Assembly: GCF_029395495.1 (NCBI RefSeq)
Contig: NZ_CP113918.1
Location: 1,116,001-1,180,000, forward strand
Reading direction: 5' to 3'
DNA length: 64,000 nucleotides
Source of the DNA: Bifidobacterium sp. ESL0769
Lineage (GTDB): Bacteria > Actinomycetota > Actinomycetes > Actinomycetales > Bifidobacteriaceae
In this document: positions 1-7,350 of the stretch, piece by piece
How positions within the stretch are numbered: position 1 is the stretch's first letter
Layout of the letters: every line of letters begins with the position of its first letter
Notes under the pieces: model-generated
Seen by the model: the letters and a program-made list of their open reading frames with translations, nothing else
The model's database searches: none
Told to the model about the DNA's origin: nothing
Made by a program: the position numbers and the translations under genes

Positions 1-116
1 GACAATATTTAGCGGTTATATTTCTATATACGCATGGTCAAAACTACTGCAAACGCCTTGTTTTCTAGCGGTGACAGTAATGTTTGAAATATGTTCTGCG
101 TCAACTAGGGAGCCGT

Positions 117-1928
117 ATGCAACAGGAATACACACAGCCGTTGGTGAATCCGATCGAAAGCGACCGGAACATCTTCACACTGCTTGACGATCGCGCCAAG
201 CGTACTCCGGACGAGTCGTTGGTCGAATATGTCGGCGACGACGGCAAGTGGCAGTCGTTTACGGCGACGCAGTTCCGCGACAAGGTCATCGGGCTTGCCA
301 AAGGTCTGATTGCTCGCGGCGTTAAGCCCGGGGATTCCGTTGCGATTATCGCACATACATCTTGGCAGTGGACGGCGCTGGATGTAGCCATCATGTCCAT
401 CGGTGCACTCACGATTCCTGTTTACGAGACCAATTCGCCGTCGCAGGTGCAGATGATTTTCAACGATTCCAATGTCAAAATCGCCTTCGCCGAAGACGAT
501 GCACAGCGTGACAAGATTGATACCGTAAGCGATTCCTGCGCCGACCTCAAAGGTGTCTATGTCATCGCTGCTGGTGCCATCGAGACCATTGAAAAGTTCG
601 GGCAGGGCGTCACTGATGACGAATTCTGGCAACGAGAAAAGGCGGTCAAGGGCAGCGATTTGGCCACTATCGTCTACACTTCCGGTTCCACGGGAACGCC
701 AAAGGGCATTGAACTGACCCATTCCAATTTCGTGTTCATCACCATTTCCGGCGTGCAATCTATGGGCGATATTCTCAACAAGCCCGGTCGAAGACTTCTG
801 CTGTTCCTCCCGCTGGCGCACGTTTTCGCTCGCTTCATGCAGCTGGTTTGTTTCGCAGGGACGGTCACGCTTGGTCTGTCGAGCAACTTGAAGACCATTC
901 TGGCGGATTTCCGTACATTCAAGCCGACGTTCATCCTGGCCGTACCGCGTATCTTCGAGAAGATCTACAATGCTGCTTCGCAGAAGGCCGGTTCGGGTAT
1001 GGCCGGCCGCGTTTTCTCGCATGCGACCGAAACTGCTATCGCTTGGTCGAAGGCCCAGCAGTCCGGCAAGCCTATTCCGCGTGCACTGCAAATTCGTCAC
1101 GCCGTCTACAACAAGCTGGTCTATTCCACCATCATGCAGATTTTCGGCGGACAAGTCGAGTACGCTGTTTCTGGCGGCGCTCCGCTTAATTCGACTATCG
1201 CGCACTTCTTTAATGGCGTCGGTCTGCCACTGCTTGAGGGGTACGGCATGACCGAGACCTGCGCGCCTGCCATGGTCAACCCCACCAAAGGATACAAGAT
1301 CGGCACCGTGGGCATCCCGCTGCAGGGTGTGTCTGTTGGTGTCAGCGACATCGGGGAGTTGTGCATCAAGAGCCGCGCGGTGTGCGTCGGCTATCACAAC
1401 CATCCCGAAATTACCGAGGAACAGATTGTCGACGGATGGCTGCATACCGGCGATTTGGGCTCCATCGATTCCGACGGTTTCGTGACGCTGACCGGACGTA
1501 TGAAGGACATCATCATCACCGCCGGTGGCAAGAACGTCTCGCCCGCCGAAGTGGAGACTTCCGTCATGACCTCGCCGGTGGTCAGCCAGTGCGTCATGGT
1601 CGGCGACCGCAAGCCGTTCATCGCCGCGATCATCTCGCTCGACTTGCAGGAGACCAATGCTTGGCTCAAGTCCGAAGGCGCCGAACCGGTCAAGGATCTG
1701 AAGGAAGCCGGCGAAAACCCGATTGTCCGCGCCGAAGTCGAGCGTGCCGTCAACAAGGCCAACGAGCTGGTCTCGCGCGCCGAATCCATTCGCAAGTTTG
1801 AGATCGTCCCCGACGAATTCACCGAGGCCAACGGTATGCTCACCCCAAGCCTCAAGGCCAAGCGCCAGGTCATCACCGATTACTACAAAGACCTCATCGA
1901 CAACGTCATCTACGCGCCGAAGAAATAA
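117..1928 (+). CDS. Long-chain fatty acid--CoA ligase (AMP-forming acyl-CoA synthetase)
   Basis: Activates fatty acids to acyl-CoA with ATP through an acyl-adenylate. The 603-residue protein shows the ANL-superfamily signatures: P-loop-like VYTSGSTGTPKG near residue 185, YGMTETC near 375, HTGDLGSIDSDGF near 442 and the C-terminal hinge/lysine region GRMKDIIITAGGKNVSP near 460. The reading frame is open from a TTG at 84, but the ATG at 117 has a well-placed AGGGAG ribosome site, so I start there. It resembles the FadD15-type synthetases of actinobacteria. Bifidobacteria make rather than degrade fatty acids, so a role in recycling exogenous fatty acids into membrane lipid is likely (inference). 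Confidence 0.93.
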   Translation: MQQEYTQPLVNPIESDRNIFTLLDDRAKRTPDESLVEYVGDDGKWQSFTATQFRDKVIGLAKGLIARGVKPGDSVAIIAHTSWQWTALDVAIMSIGALTIPVYETNSPSQVQMIFNDSNVKIAFAEDDAQRDKIDTVSDSCADLKGVYVIAAGAIETIEKFGQGVTDDEFWQREKAVKGSDLATIVYTSGSTGTPKGIELTHSNFVFITISGVQSMGDILNKPGRRLLLFLPLAHVFARFMQLVCFAGTVTLGLSSNLKTILADFRTFKPTFILAVPRIFEKIYNAASQKAGSGMAGRVFSHATETAIAWSKAQQSGKPIPRALQIRHAVYNKLVYSTIMQIFGGQVEYAVSGGAPLNSTIAHFFNGVGLPLLEGYGMTETCAPAMVNPTKGYKIGTVGIPLQGVSVGVSDIGELCIKSRAVCVGYHNHPEITEEQIVDGWLHTGDLGSIDSDGFVTLTGRMKDIIITAGGKNVSPAEVETSVMTSPVVSQCVMVGDRKPFIAAIISLDLQETNAWLKSEGAEPVKDLKEAGENPIVRAEVERAVNKANELVSRAESIRKFEIVPDEFTEANGMLTPSLKAKRQVITDYYKDLIDNVIYAPKK

Positions 1929-2011
1929 GCGGGTTATCGAGGCTATTTGCGTTTATCGGTTTCGTGATGCGATAATAAGTTCTAGCAGAAAATACTATCA
2001 ATCATGGAGAT

Positions 2012-2464
2012 ATGATGACTACTGCAAAGAAGCCGGTAACAAAGCCAAAAGTAACAAAAGGGAAAGTTCTTGGGAAACTGAGCACCGCTGTCGATATCGT
2101 CAATATATTGGGGCAGGTGATTTCTCCAGACCAGGTGAAGCAAGTTGTGCAGTGGTTGAAAGAACAGCAATTTTCTGACAAGTTCATCGAACTCACCAAG
2201 AAGATTCATCTTCCAGACAAGCACGACCCGCTTTCAAAAGTCGAGAACCAATGCGAAGCCGTCGAGGAATTGATTCAAACACGTTCCTCGATGCTTGCCG
2301 ATGACGCCCCGATCTCCGCATGGCGAGTCGAACTGGATAAAATACGTACCGGTGCCAAGCTCGTCAAGGAAGCCAAAGGCAACGACATCAAGAAAGTCAG
2401 AGAGCTTGAGAAGCGTGCTGGCAAGCTCTACAACAGTGTGTTCATTGCCGTTGTTGGTAAATAA
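2012..2464 (+). CDS. Hypothetical helical protein, first gene of an unrecognised pair
   Basis: I do not recognise this 150-residue protein. It has a Lys-rich N-terminus (about 20 residues), then an amphipathic helical stretch around residues 28-70 and a charged, predicted-helical second half rich in Lys and Glu. There is no signal peptide or clear membrane span. The start is ATG 2012 or 2015, both preceded by a GGAG-like site. The gene ends 59 bases before the next hypothetical gene on the same strand, so the two are probably co-transcribed. Nothing similar lies elsewhere in the window. Confidence 0.7.
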   Translation: MMTTAKKPVTKPKVTKGKVLGKLSTAVDIVNILGQVISPDQVKQVVQWLKEQQFSDKFIELTKKIHLPDKHDPLSKVENQCEAVEELIQTRSSMLADDAPISAWRVELDKIRTGAKLVKEAKGNDIKKVRELEKRAGKLYNSVFIAVVGK

Positions 2465-2523
2465 CGTTCCGCTTGCTCTATTTCGGTTGTCTGTCTTTCA
2501 ATGCAGCGTAGGGAGAGAAATCA

Positions 2524-3996
2524 ATGACATCAGAGGATATTGTTCCCGAAGCAAATGACAATGAATCCATCCAAATTGTCAAAGATGATAGTGGAATCAT
2601 GGTTCTTGGCGATGATTCAGCAGTTGATGCATGGTTGAAGCAGACTGGACTGGATAAGAATGCTAAAGCTATGGGTAAGCGTGCGGTACAGGCATGCGGT
2701 AACGGGCTTCAGACGCTGGCCAATACTTCCGAGCAAAGTGGCCGTTGGGTGAAACTCACCAAGGAGTCGGCTGCGCAGGTTAAGAAGTATGGTTCAACCG
2801 GTACCGGCGTGGTGCGCGGTGAGCATGGCAAGATTATTAGCCATCTCAAATTCGAGGATTTGACGAAAGCCTCTTCACTGGCCAATCCTGAAATGTTGGC
2901 CGGTGCGGGCGCTGTTATGACACAGATGGCACTTGAACAGTCGATGAAAGAGATTACTGACTATCTCAATGAGATCGACAGCAAAATCGATGATTTATTG
3001 CAGGACCAAAAAGACCAGACGATTGCGAATCTGATGGGTGCCGCTCGGATGATCGACGAGACCAAGACAATCTATGACAAAGTCGGAGTGATAGCGGACA
3101 CGACTTGGTCGAAGGTCGATGATTGCCCGATGGATCTGGCGAGTGCGCAGAGTTACGCGTTAGTGAAGATCGGAAACCTGGTCAATAAGCTTTCTAATGA
3201 AAAAGATGTCGGCAAGGCTGAAAAGCTTTCAGAACAATTACTTGAAGATGCTACTGATTGGATGTCCGTTATCGGCAAATCGATACAGGCTCAAGATGAG
3301 CTGTATGTCATTGAATTGGACCGTGTGCTTGATGACCAACCGCAGGAAGTTGAGCAGTACAAAGAAGGTATCAATGCGGCGCGTCAAAAGCGTTTGCATG
3401 ATATAGCTGCTGAATTCGGAGAATTCAGCAAGAGCATTCAGGATTCTGCGGATGCTATACGAGCCCAGAAGGTTTGGCATCCTAATGTGGTAAAGGAGGC
3501 GTTGAAAAAGCTACAAGAAGTCAATCAACGCCTGTCCGGATTTGCCAAAGCTATTGGCGTCGATGCGGATACCGTCGAGATTGAGATGGCACCCCATTGG
3601 AAGGACGCTGCCGGCAAACTTATTGTGGACACAACCGCAGAAATCGGCCAGGGTGCCAAGCAGATCGGTAGTGGTGCTGTGAAACTGGGTAAAGGTGCCG
3701 GCCTGAAAATTGGGGAAGGTGCCGGATTCGTCGGCGAGCATGCAGGTCAACTTGGTGAGAATATCAAAGAAGGCCGTGACAAGTTAGCTGAAAAACTTGC
3801 TGATGAACATGCTGAAGAGGCTCAGAGAATTCTAAGTCTAAAAAGGCCGGTTCTAAACCAAATCTGCATGACTTTTTGTCAAAACGAAAGGATTCCGACG
3901 AATAGCCATCAAGGATTTGATTCAAATGCTTATAGGCTGAAGGCATTGTCTATGATATTCGGATGCGAAGCTTGCGCTCGCTTTCCGATGGTTTGA
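2524..3996 (+). CDS. Hypothetical coiled-coil/glycine-zipper protein, C-terminus probably frameshifted
   Basis: Unrecognised protein of 490 codons with an AGGGAGAG ribosome site. Residues 115-145 hold a weakly hydrophobic Ala/Met-rich helix (LAGAGAVMTQMALEQ), followed by long charged, coiled-coil-like helices. Residues about 374-415 contain some six near-heptad repeats of the form (I/L/V)GxGAxx, a glycine-zipper-like amphipathic pattern seen in membrane-interacting proteins. The last 50 or so codons change character (Cys, Phe, Arg rich). In the -1 frame the sequence instead reads on as a polar tail ending ...FLSKRKDSDE at a stop at 3903-3905, so a base seems to be missing near 3822-3830. The function is unknown; a membrane-binding or pore-forming role is speculation. 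Confidence 0.7.
   Translation: MTSEDIVPEANDNESIQIVKDDSGIMVLGDDSAVDAWLKQTGLDKNAKAMGKRAVQACGNGLQTLANTSEQSGRWVKLTKESAAQVKKYGSTGTGVVRGEHGKIISHLKFEDLTKASSLANPEMLAGAGAVMTQMALEQSMKEITDYLNEIDSKIDDLLQDQKDQTIANLMGAARMIDETKTIYDKVGVIADTTWSKVDDCPMDLASAQSYALVKIGNLVNKLSNEKDVGKAEKLSEQLLEDATDWMSVIGKSIQAQDELYVIELDRVLDDQPQEVEQYKEGINAARQKRLHDIAAEFGEFSKSIQDSADAIRAQKVWHPNVVKEALKKLQEVNQRLSGFAKAIGVDADTVEIEMAPHWKDAAGKLIVDTTAEIGQGAKQIGSGAVKLGKGAGLKIGEGAGFVGEHAGQLGENIKEGRDKLAEKLADEHAEEAQRILSLKRPVLNQICMTFCQNERIPTNSHQGFDSNAYRLKALSMIFGCEACARFPMV
3960..3987. terminator. Possible weak hairpin between convergent genes
   Basis: CGGA...AAGC / GCTT...TCCG can pair around a short loop. It lies inside the apparent frameshifted extension of the upstream gene and just before the end of the minus-strand regulator, which suits an intergenic terminator and supports the earlier stop at 3905. 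The stem is short and imperfect. Confidence 0.3.
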
Positions 3997-4004
3997 TTTA
4001 TTGT

Positions 4005-4199
4005 TTATGATTCCGGAGTAAAGATGTCTTCGATGGTGCAATCGAAAAGTTCAGCCAGGCGAAACGCCAGAGGTAAGGACGGATCAAAACGGCCCTTTTC
4101 GATGGAGATGATGGTCTGGCGACTCACACCGACCGCCTTGGCGAGGGCAGCCTGCGAGAGCTGGTGTTGCTGGCGAAGTTGCGGTAGGTGGTTTTTCAT
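4005..4199 (-). CDS. Small XRE-family helix-turn-helix regulator
   Basis: A 64-residue Cro/CI-type DNA-binding protein: MKNHLPQLRQQHQLSQAALA, then VGVSRQTIISIEKGR as the recognition helix, and a PSLPLAFRLAELFDCTIEDIF tail, the usual form of the short YozG-like XRE proteins. The start chosen overlaps the stop of the upstream membrane-protein gene by four bases (ATGA), so the two form an operon. It probably represses its own promoter through the palindromes at 4815-4839. Confidence 0.9.
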   Translation of the reverse strand: MKNHLPQLRQQHQLSQAALAKAVGVSRQTIISIEKGRFDPSLPLAFRLAELFDCTIEDIFTPES

Positions 4200-4768
4200 G
4201 CCATGGCCTTCTTGCGGTAGACGAAGTAGGCGCATGCCATGGTGAGCAAACCGATGAGCATGATGCCGAGCAGCGCGAACGCAGCGACGACGCTGGGAAT
4301 CGGCTTGTCATAGAACGCCACCAGCAGGAGTAGTATCGTATCGGCAAGCACCATTCCGATAAGGCCCGCGGACATCGCCTGCGTGCGCCAGGTATCCTCC
4401 ACATTCTCTTCGGGATGGGGGATTGCGCCGGTGATGGTCGTTCTGTCGACGATGGTCACCCAGCAGAAGCCAACGCTGCAGCCGCCAATCAGGACCGCCA
4501 TCAATATGATGAAAGTCCAATCGTTGAGTTGTGTAGGTTTGCGGATGAGAAAAGCGATGACGCCGAACACGAAACCAATGACGATTCCCGCGACAATCGA
4601 GGTGACCCAAAGAGTGACTTTGCCGCCGCCGAAAATGGTTTTCGTACCGAAGGCGCTGGTTGAGGAAACGTTGGTTTGCTGAGCTGGTTGATTGATCGTT
4701 TCCGGTTCGTTGGTAGCGTCTTCAAGTGGGCCGCTTACCAGCGGATCTATCTTGGATTGCCTGTTCAT
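4196..4768 (-). CDS. Four-helix integral membrane protein paired with XRE regulator
   Basis: Unrecognised 190-residue membrane protein. After a soluble N-terminus of about 55 residues it has four hydrophobic segments: VTSIVAGIVIGFVFGVIAFL, FIILMAVLIGGCSVGFCWV, GLIGMVLADTILLLLVAF and AALLG-like VVAAFALLGIMLIGLLTMAC. The ATG at 4768 has a GGAGGA site five bases upstream, so longer in-frame starts (to 4930) are rejected. It is co-transcribed with the downstream XRE regulator (ATGA overlap). Small XRE plus membrane protein pairs are common in Gram-positive bacteria and often remain unassigned. Confidence 0.82.
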   Translation of the reverse strand: MNRQSKIDPLVSGPLEDATNEPETINQPAQQTNVSSTSAFGTKTIFGGGKVTLWVTSIVAGIVIGFVFGVIAFLIRKPTQLNDWTFIILMAVLIGGCSVGFCWVTIVDRTTITGAIPHPEENVEDTWRTQAMSAGLIGMVLADTILLLLVAFYDKPIPSVVAAFALLGIMLIGLLTMACAYFVYRKKAMA

Positions 4769-4814
4769 GTGTTCCTCCATTATCGCGTTGATAGGTAGAT
4801 GCATTATCGAGGAA

Positions 4815-4839
4815 AGTAAAGCAAACTTTACTATGTAAA
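4815..4839. promoter_or_regulatory. Overlapping palindromes, likely operator of the XRE operon
   Basis: AGTAAAG-caaa-CTTTACT (4815-4832) and TTTAC-tat-GTAAA (4827-4839) overlap. They cover the predicted transcription start and first bases of the minus-strand operon, a position suited to repression. Confidence 0.6.
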
Positions 4840-4843
4840 AGAA

Positions 4844-4872
4844 ACTATACATATCGATTCCGTTGTTGTCAA
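4844..4872 (-). promoter_or_regulatory. Consensus promoter of the XRE/membrane protein operon
   Basis: On the minus strand the sequence gives a perfect -35 TTGACA (4872-4867), a 17-base spacer and a -10 TATAGT (4849-4844). The start point would be near 4838, inside the palindromes. Confidence 0.75.
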
Positions 4873-4930
4873 TTTGAAAACGTGAAGCGAAGGGCGGCTT
4901 TCTTCGGTGGTGCGCTGAGGGGGACGCCAT

Positions 4931-4954
4931 TTATTTCAACAGAATTTGAAATAA
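4931..4954. promoter_or_regulatory. Upstream operator copy of the SdpR-like repressor
   Basis: Perfect inverted repeat TTATTTCAA-N6-TTGAAATAA. Its right half forms the -35 box (TTGAAA, 4946-4951) of the promoter below. Confidence 0.72.
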
Positions 4955-4974
4955 GGGAAAAGTAGGTTTATGAT
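4946..4974 (+). promoter_or_regulatory. Promoter of the SdpR/SdpI-like operon
   Basis: -35 TTGAAA (4946-4951), 17-base spacer, -10 TATGAT (4969-4974). The predicted start near 4981 falls at the left edge of the second operator. Confidence 0.72.
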
Positions 4975-4981
4975 ATAGATA

Positions 4982-5003
4982 TATTTCAAATTTATTTGAA
5001 ATA
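4982..5003. promoter_or_regulatory. Downstream operator copy of the SdpR-like repressor
   Basis: TATTTCAAA-ttta-TTTGAAATA, a perfect palindrome with the same ATTTCAA-N6-TTGAAAT core and spacing as the site at 4931. The centres are 50 bases apart, about five helical turns. Confidence 0.72.
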
Positions 5004-5036
5004 GAAATAAAGTATCAAGTAACGAAAAGAGGGGAT

Positions 5037-5417
5037 ATGGGAGTGCAAACCACGTTGTCAGCGCTCGCGGACCCGGCACGACGGGAGATTCTCCAGTTGT
5101 TAAGGCAGAGGGTTATGAACGCCGGCGAACTCGCGGAAGCAACAGGGCTTTCGGCGTCACGACTTTCATACCATCTGCGCAAGCTCAAGGAGGCCGAGCT
5201 GGTCACCGACAGCCGGGACGGCACGATGATCTGGTACGAGCCGAACCTGACTGTCCTTGACGACACCATCGTCTGGCTGAAGGAGCTTCAACGTAATGGC
5301 CAAATCGTGAGGGCTTCTGAATATAGGGTGAAGTCGGTAGGGTGTGGAAAATCTTCGCTCGGTTCGTCGCAACTCGAGGCCAAGACAGTGAAAAACAGCA
5401 AACGGGAAAACGAATGA
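5037..5417 (+). CDS. ArsR-family winged-helix repressor (SdpR-like)
   Basis: A 126-residue transcription factor. It opens with LSALADPARREILQLLR, the usual ArsR/SmtB start, followed by the helix-turn-helix NAGELAEATGLSASRLSYHLRKLKEAELV (residues about 23-52) and a wing ending in GTMIWYEPN. There are no Cys pairs typical of metal-sensing ArsR proteins; a lone CGK lies in the tail. With the SdpI-like partner immediately downstream (ATGA overlap) this matches the autorepressor SdpR. The two matching palindromes flanking its promoter are the likely binding sites. Confidence 0.88.
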   Translation: MGVQTTLSALADPARREILQLLRQRVMNAGELAEATGLSASRLSYHLRKLKEAELVTDSRDGTMIWYEPNLTVLDDTIVWLKELQRNGQIVRASEYRVKSVGCGKSSLGSSQLEAKTVKNSKRENE

Positions 5418-6268
5418 AGGTAACCATGACGCAAGATTCAAGGGAAGAGAAATCAATGTCTGAAAAGTCCAAAGGTAAGAAGACCGGAGCTCAACAGCTA
5501 ACAGACGACGAAACGGCGAATACGATACGGCACACAGGTTGGAAAGCAGTGATTGGCGGCGCAAAGAACTGGAATGTGGCGATGGTGATCATTAGTCTTT
5601 TGCCGCTGGTGATTTACCTGTTGGCCTTGCCGTATATGCCGGACATTGTACCTGCGCATTACAATGCCCGCGGCGAGCTTGACCGCTGGGGCAGCAAGTA
5701 TGAGGGACTCTTTTTCCCTCTGTTCTCGTTGCTGATGTGTGCGATTTGGTTGGTGTGCGAAGTTCCCGTCGAACGTTCTGCGCAGAAACAGTCTGGTTCA
5801 AGTACGGATCAGAAGACGACGGTACATACATGGGTCATCGGTGGGTGTTGCATGTTCGTAGTATTCAACGTCATGAACATCTGGATTATCGCAGACGCTT
5901 TCAGTAAAGGACAGGGTGGGGTGAACATACCGTTGGAGCCAATCATGAACGTAGTCACCGGTCTGGTGTTCATCGTTCTCGGCAACATCCTGCCGAATAC
6001 ACGGCCGAACAGATTGACGGGTATACGCGTGTCTGGAGCCTACAAAAGCCGTGAATCGTGGCGTCGCTGCCAACGCTTTGGCGGACTGGCATTCATTATC
6101 GGTGGTGTTGTCTTGGTAGTTCTGGGCATTACCGTGCACTCATCTAGTTTGGTCAATACATATGGCATTCTTGCGGTTCTTCTGGTCATAGTGGTGGCAT
6201 GTTACGCCTACAGCGTTTACGCCGGCAAGAAATATGGCGATATTGGCGGGAAGATGAACCATAAGTAG
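5414..6268 (+). CDS. SdpI-family membrane protein (DUF1648 + SdpI domain)
   Basis: A 284-residue integral membrane protein. The DUF1648 motif MPDIVPAHYNARGELDRWGSK lies near residue 75 after the first helix. The SdpI-domain signature (LGNILPNTRPN, GIRVSGAY, SRESWRRCQRFGG) follows near residues 195-220, with further hydrophobic segments. In Bacillus subtilis SdpI gives immunity to the SDP killing peptide and sequesters SdpR. No SdpC-like toxin gene is visible here, so toxin immunity or envelope-stress sensing is only an inference. The start is uncertain: ATG 5414 overlaps the repressor stop, while ATG 5456 has an AGGGAAGAG site. Confidence 0.85.
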   Translation: MKVTMTQDSREEKSMSEKSKGKKTGAQQLTDDETANTIRHTGWKAVIGGAKNWNVAMVIISLLPLVIYLLALPYMPDIVPAHYNARGELDRWGSKYEGLFFPLFSLLMCAIWLVCEVPVERSAQKQSGSSTDQKTTVHTWVIGGCCMFVVFNVMNIWIIADAFSKGQGGVNIPLEPIMNVVTGLVFIVLGNILPNTRPNRLTGIRVSGAYKSRESWRRCQRFGGLAFIIGGVVLVVLGITVHSSSLVNTYGILAVLLVIVVACYAYSVYAGKKYGDIGGKMNHK

Positions 6269-6321
6269 CTTCTGGTGAAGTAACGAAATTACTGTTATTG
6301 ACAGAGATTCGCCTATTTGAT

Positions 6322-6357
6322 ATGTGGATAATCGAAAAACTGTCCACTTATCCACAT
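6322..6357. promoter_or_regulatory. Two inverted perfect DnaA-box sequences (or hairpin terminator)
   Basis: TGTGGATAA (6323-6331) and TTATCCACA (6348-6356) are inverted copies of the consensus DnaA box, 16 bases apart. A weaker CTGTCCACT lies between them. The same arms (10 bp) could form a hairpin followed by a T-rich stretch, so a terminator for the membrane-protein operon is the alternative. Confidence 0.5.
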
Positions 6358-6426
6358 TTTCGTTTCTTTGATTTGCATTGGAATTAGTAAGTTAATGCCC
6401 TATTTTGCAACTGTTGAATTTGGGAA

Positions 6427-6466
6427 TTGCGCAATGGCAAAGGAAGGATATACTTATGTGTACACA
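6427..6466 (+). promoter_or_regulatory. Probable mazEF promoter with palindrome at start site
   Basis: -35 TTGCGC (6427-6432), 16-base spacer, -10 TATACT (6449-6454). The perfect palindrome TGTGTACACA (6457-6466) sits at the expected start point and may be the MazE/MazEF autoregulation site. Confidence 0.45.
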
Positions 6467-6488
6467 AGTCTCAGAAAGAGGTACGCCG

Positions 6489-6758
6489 ATGTCGAAAGTA
6501 ACAGTGGCAAAGTGGGGCAATAGCGAAGGGATTCGTATTCCCAAGGAAATCAGAGACGAGGCAAGGATTTCGGAAGGTACAGAGCTGGATATCTCTTATA
6601 AAGATGGTTCCATTGTGTTGACGCCAAGTACGGTTCGGACTGTAAAGGTCGGCAAATACGATGTTCCGGTACTCAGGGATTTGTTCAAAGGCTATACGGG
6701 TTCCTATCGAGGCGAAGAGTGGGACACTGGAGCCCCTGTTGGAAAGGAGATATGGTAA
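6489..6758 (+). CDS. mazE: MazE-type antitoxin (AbrB/SpoVT fold)
   Basis: An 89-residue antitoxin with the swapped-hairpin AbrB DNA-binding domain: KVTVAKWGNSEGIRIPKEI, then a second half ELDISYKDGSIVLTP. The C-terminal 35 residues form the toxin-binding tail. The start is ATG 6489 after AGAGGT; longer in-frame starts lack the family N-terminus. Its stop overlaps the MazF start (TAATG), the usual coupled arrangement. It should neutralise MazF and repress the operon. Confidence 0.9.
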   Translation: MSKVTVAKWGNSEGIRIPKEIRDEARISEGTELDISYKDGSIVLTPSTVRTVKVGKYDVPVLRDLFKGYTGSYRGEEWDTGAPVGKEIW

Positions 6759-7111
6759 TGCAGTTTTTCAAGGGTGATGTTATATGTACCGATTTCCAAC
6801 CTTCAAAAGGACACGAACAAACCAAAAGACGCTATGCCGTAGTGATAAGCAACGATGATTTCAACAAAGAGTGTAATTTACAAATAGTATGTCCCATAAG
6901 TAATGGGGATAATGGATTTCCCCTGCATTTTAATATAGAAGATTCGTTATTGAGCGGACATGATACAAGGTATGGAAAGCTTTCCGGTTTCGTGCAAGTG
7001 GAGCAAATGAAATCTTTCGATCTGAATGCCCGAGATACCGAATATGTCGGACGGCTTTCGCCAGTGATGATGCGCAAACTCACGTCTACCGCTTTGTCCT
7101 GTTTGTATTGA
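6758..7111 (+). CDS. mazF: MazF/PemK-family mRNA interferase toxin
   Basis: A 117-residue endoribonuclease of the PemK fold. FFKGDVICTDFQPSKGHEQTK and RRYAVVIS form the N-terminal barrel, ICPISN-like IVCPISNGD follows, and the GFVQVEQMKSFD segment contains the conserved S/T-x-x-x-x-Q-x-x-(S/T)-D pattern. ATG 6758 overlaps the mazE stop and lies eight bases after AAGGAG. ATG 6752 is possible but too close to that site. Confidence 0.9.
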   Translation: MQFFKGDVICTDFQPSKGHEQTKRRYAVVISNDDFNKECNLQIVCPISNGDNGFPLHFNIEDSLLSGHDTRYGKLSGFVQVEQMKSFDLNARDTEYVGRLSPVMMRKLTSTALSCLY

Positions 7112-7222
7112 TTGCCAATAGTCTGTGTTGTGGCTATTCTTCCCGTTCCGCGTCAACTACCGTCCAGATAGATTGGGGCTCCGCAATGTTGAATAAGCAT
7201 AGGAATAGGAGGCACGCGACGT

Positions 7223-7251
7223 TTGCAAGATGGAACGTAAGCGCTTACTAT
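7223..7251 (+). promoter_or_regulatory. Promoter with embedded LacI-type operator
   Basis: -35 TTGCAA (7223-7228), 17-base spacer, -10 TACTAT (7246-7251). The perfect palindrome GTAAGCGCTTAC (7237-7248) overlaps the spacer and the -10. The same layout recurs at 8276-8304. Confidence 0.72.
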
Positions 7252-7350
7252 GGTTCTGAGCCGAGCTTTCGGTGCGTTAAATAACGGCAGAGAACCAACG
7301 GGTTTAGTCGATATATTCGGAGTAGTATCTCAGTCGGTTGCAAAGGAGCG

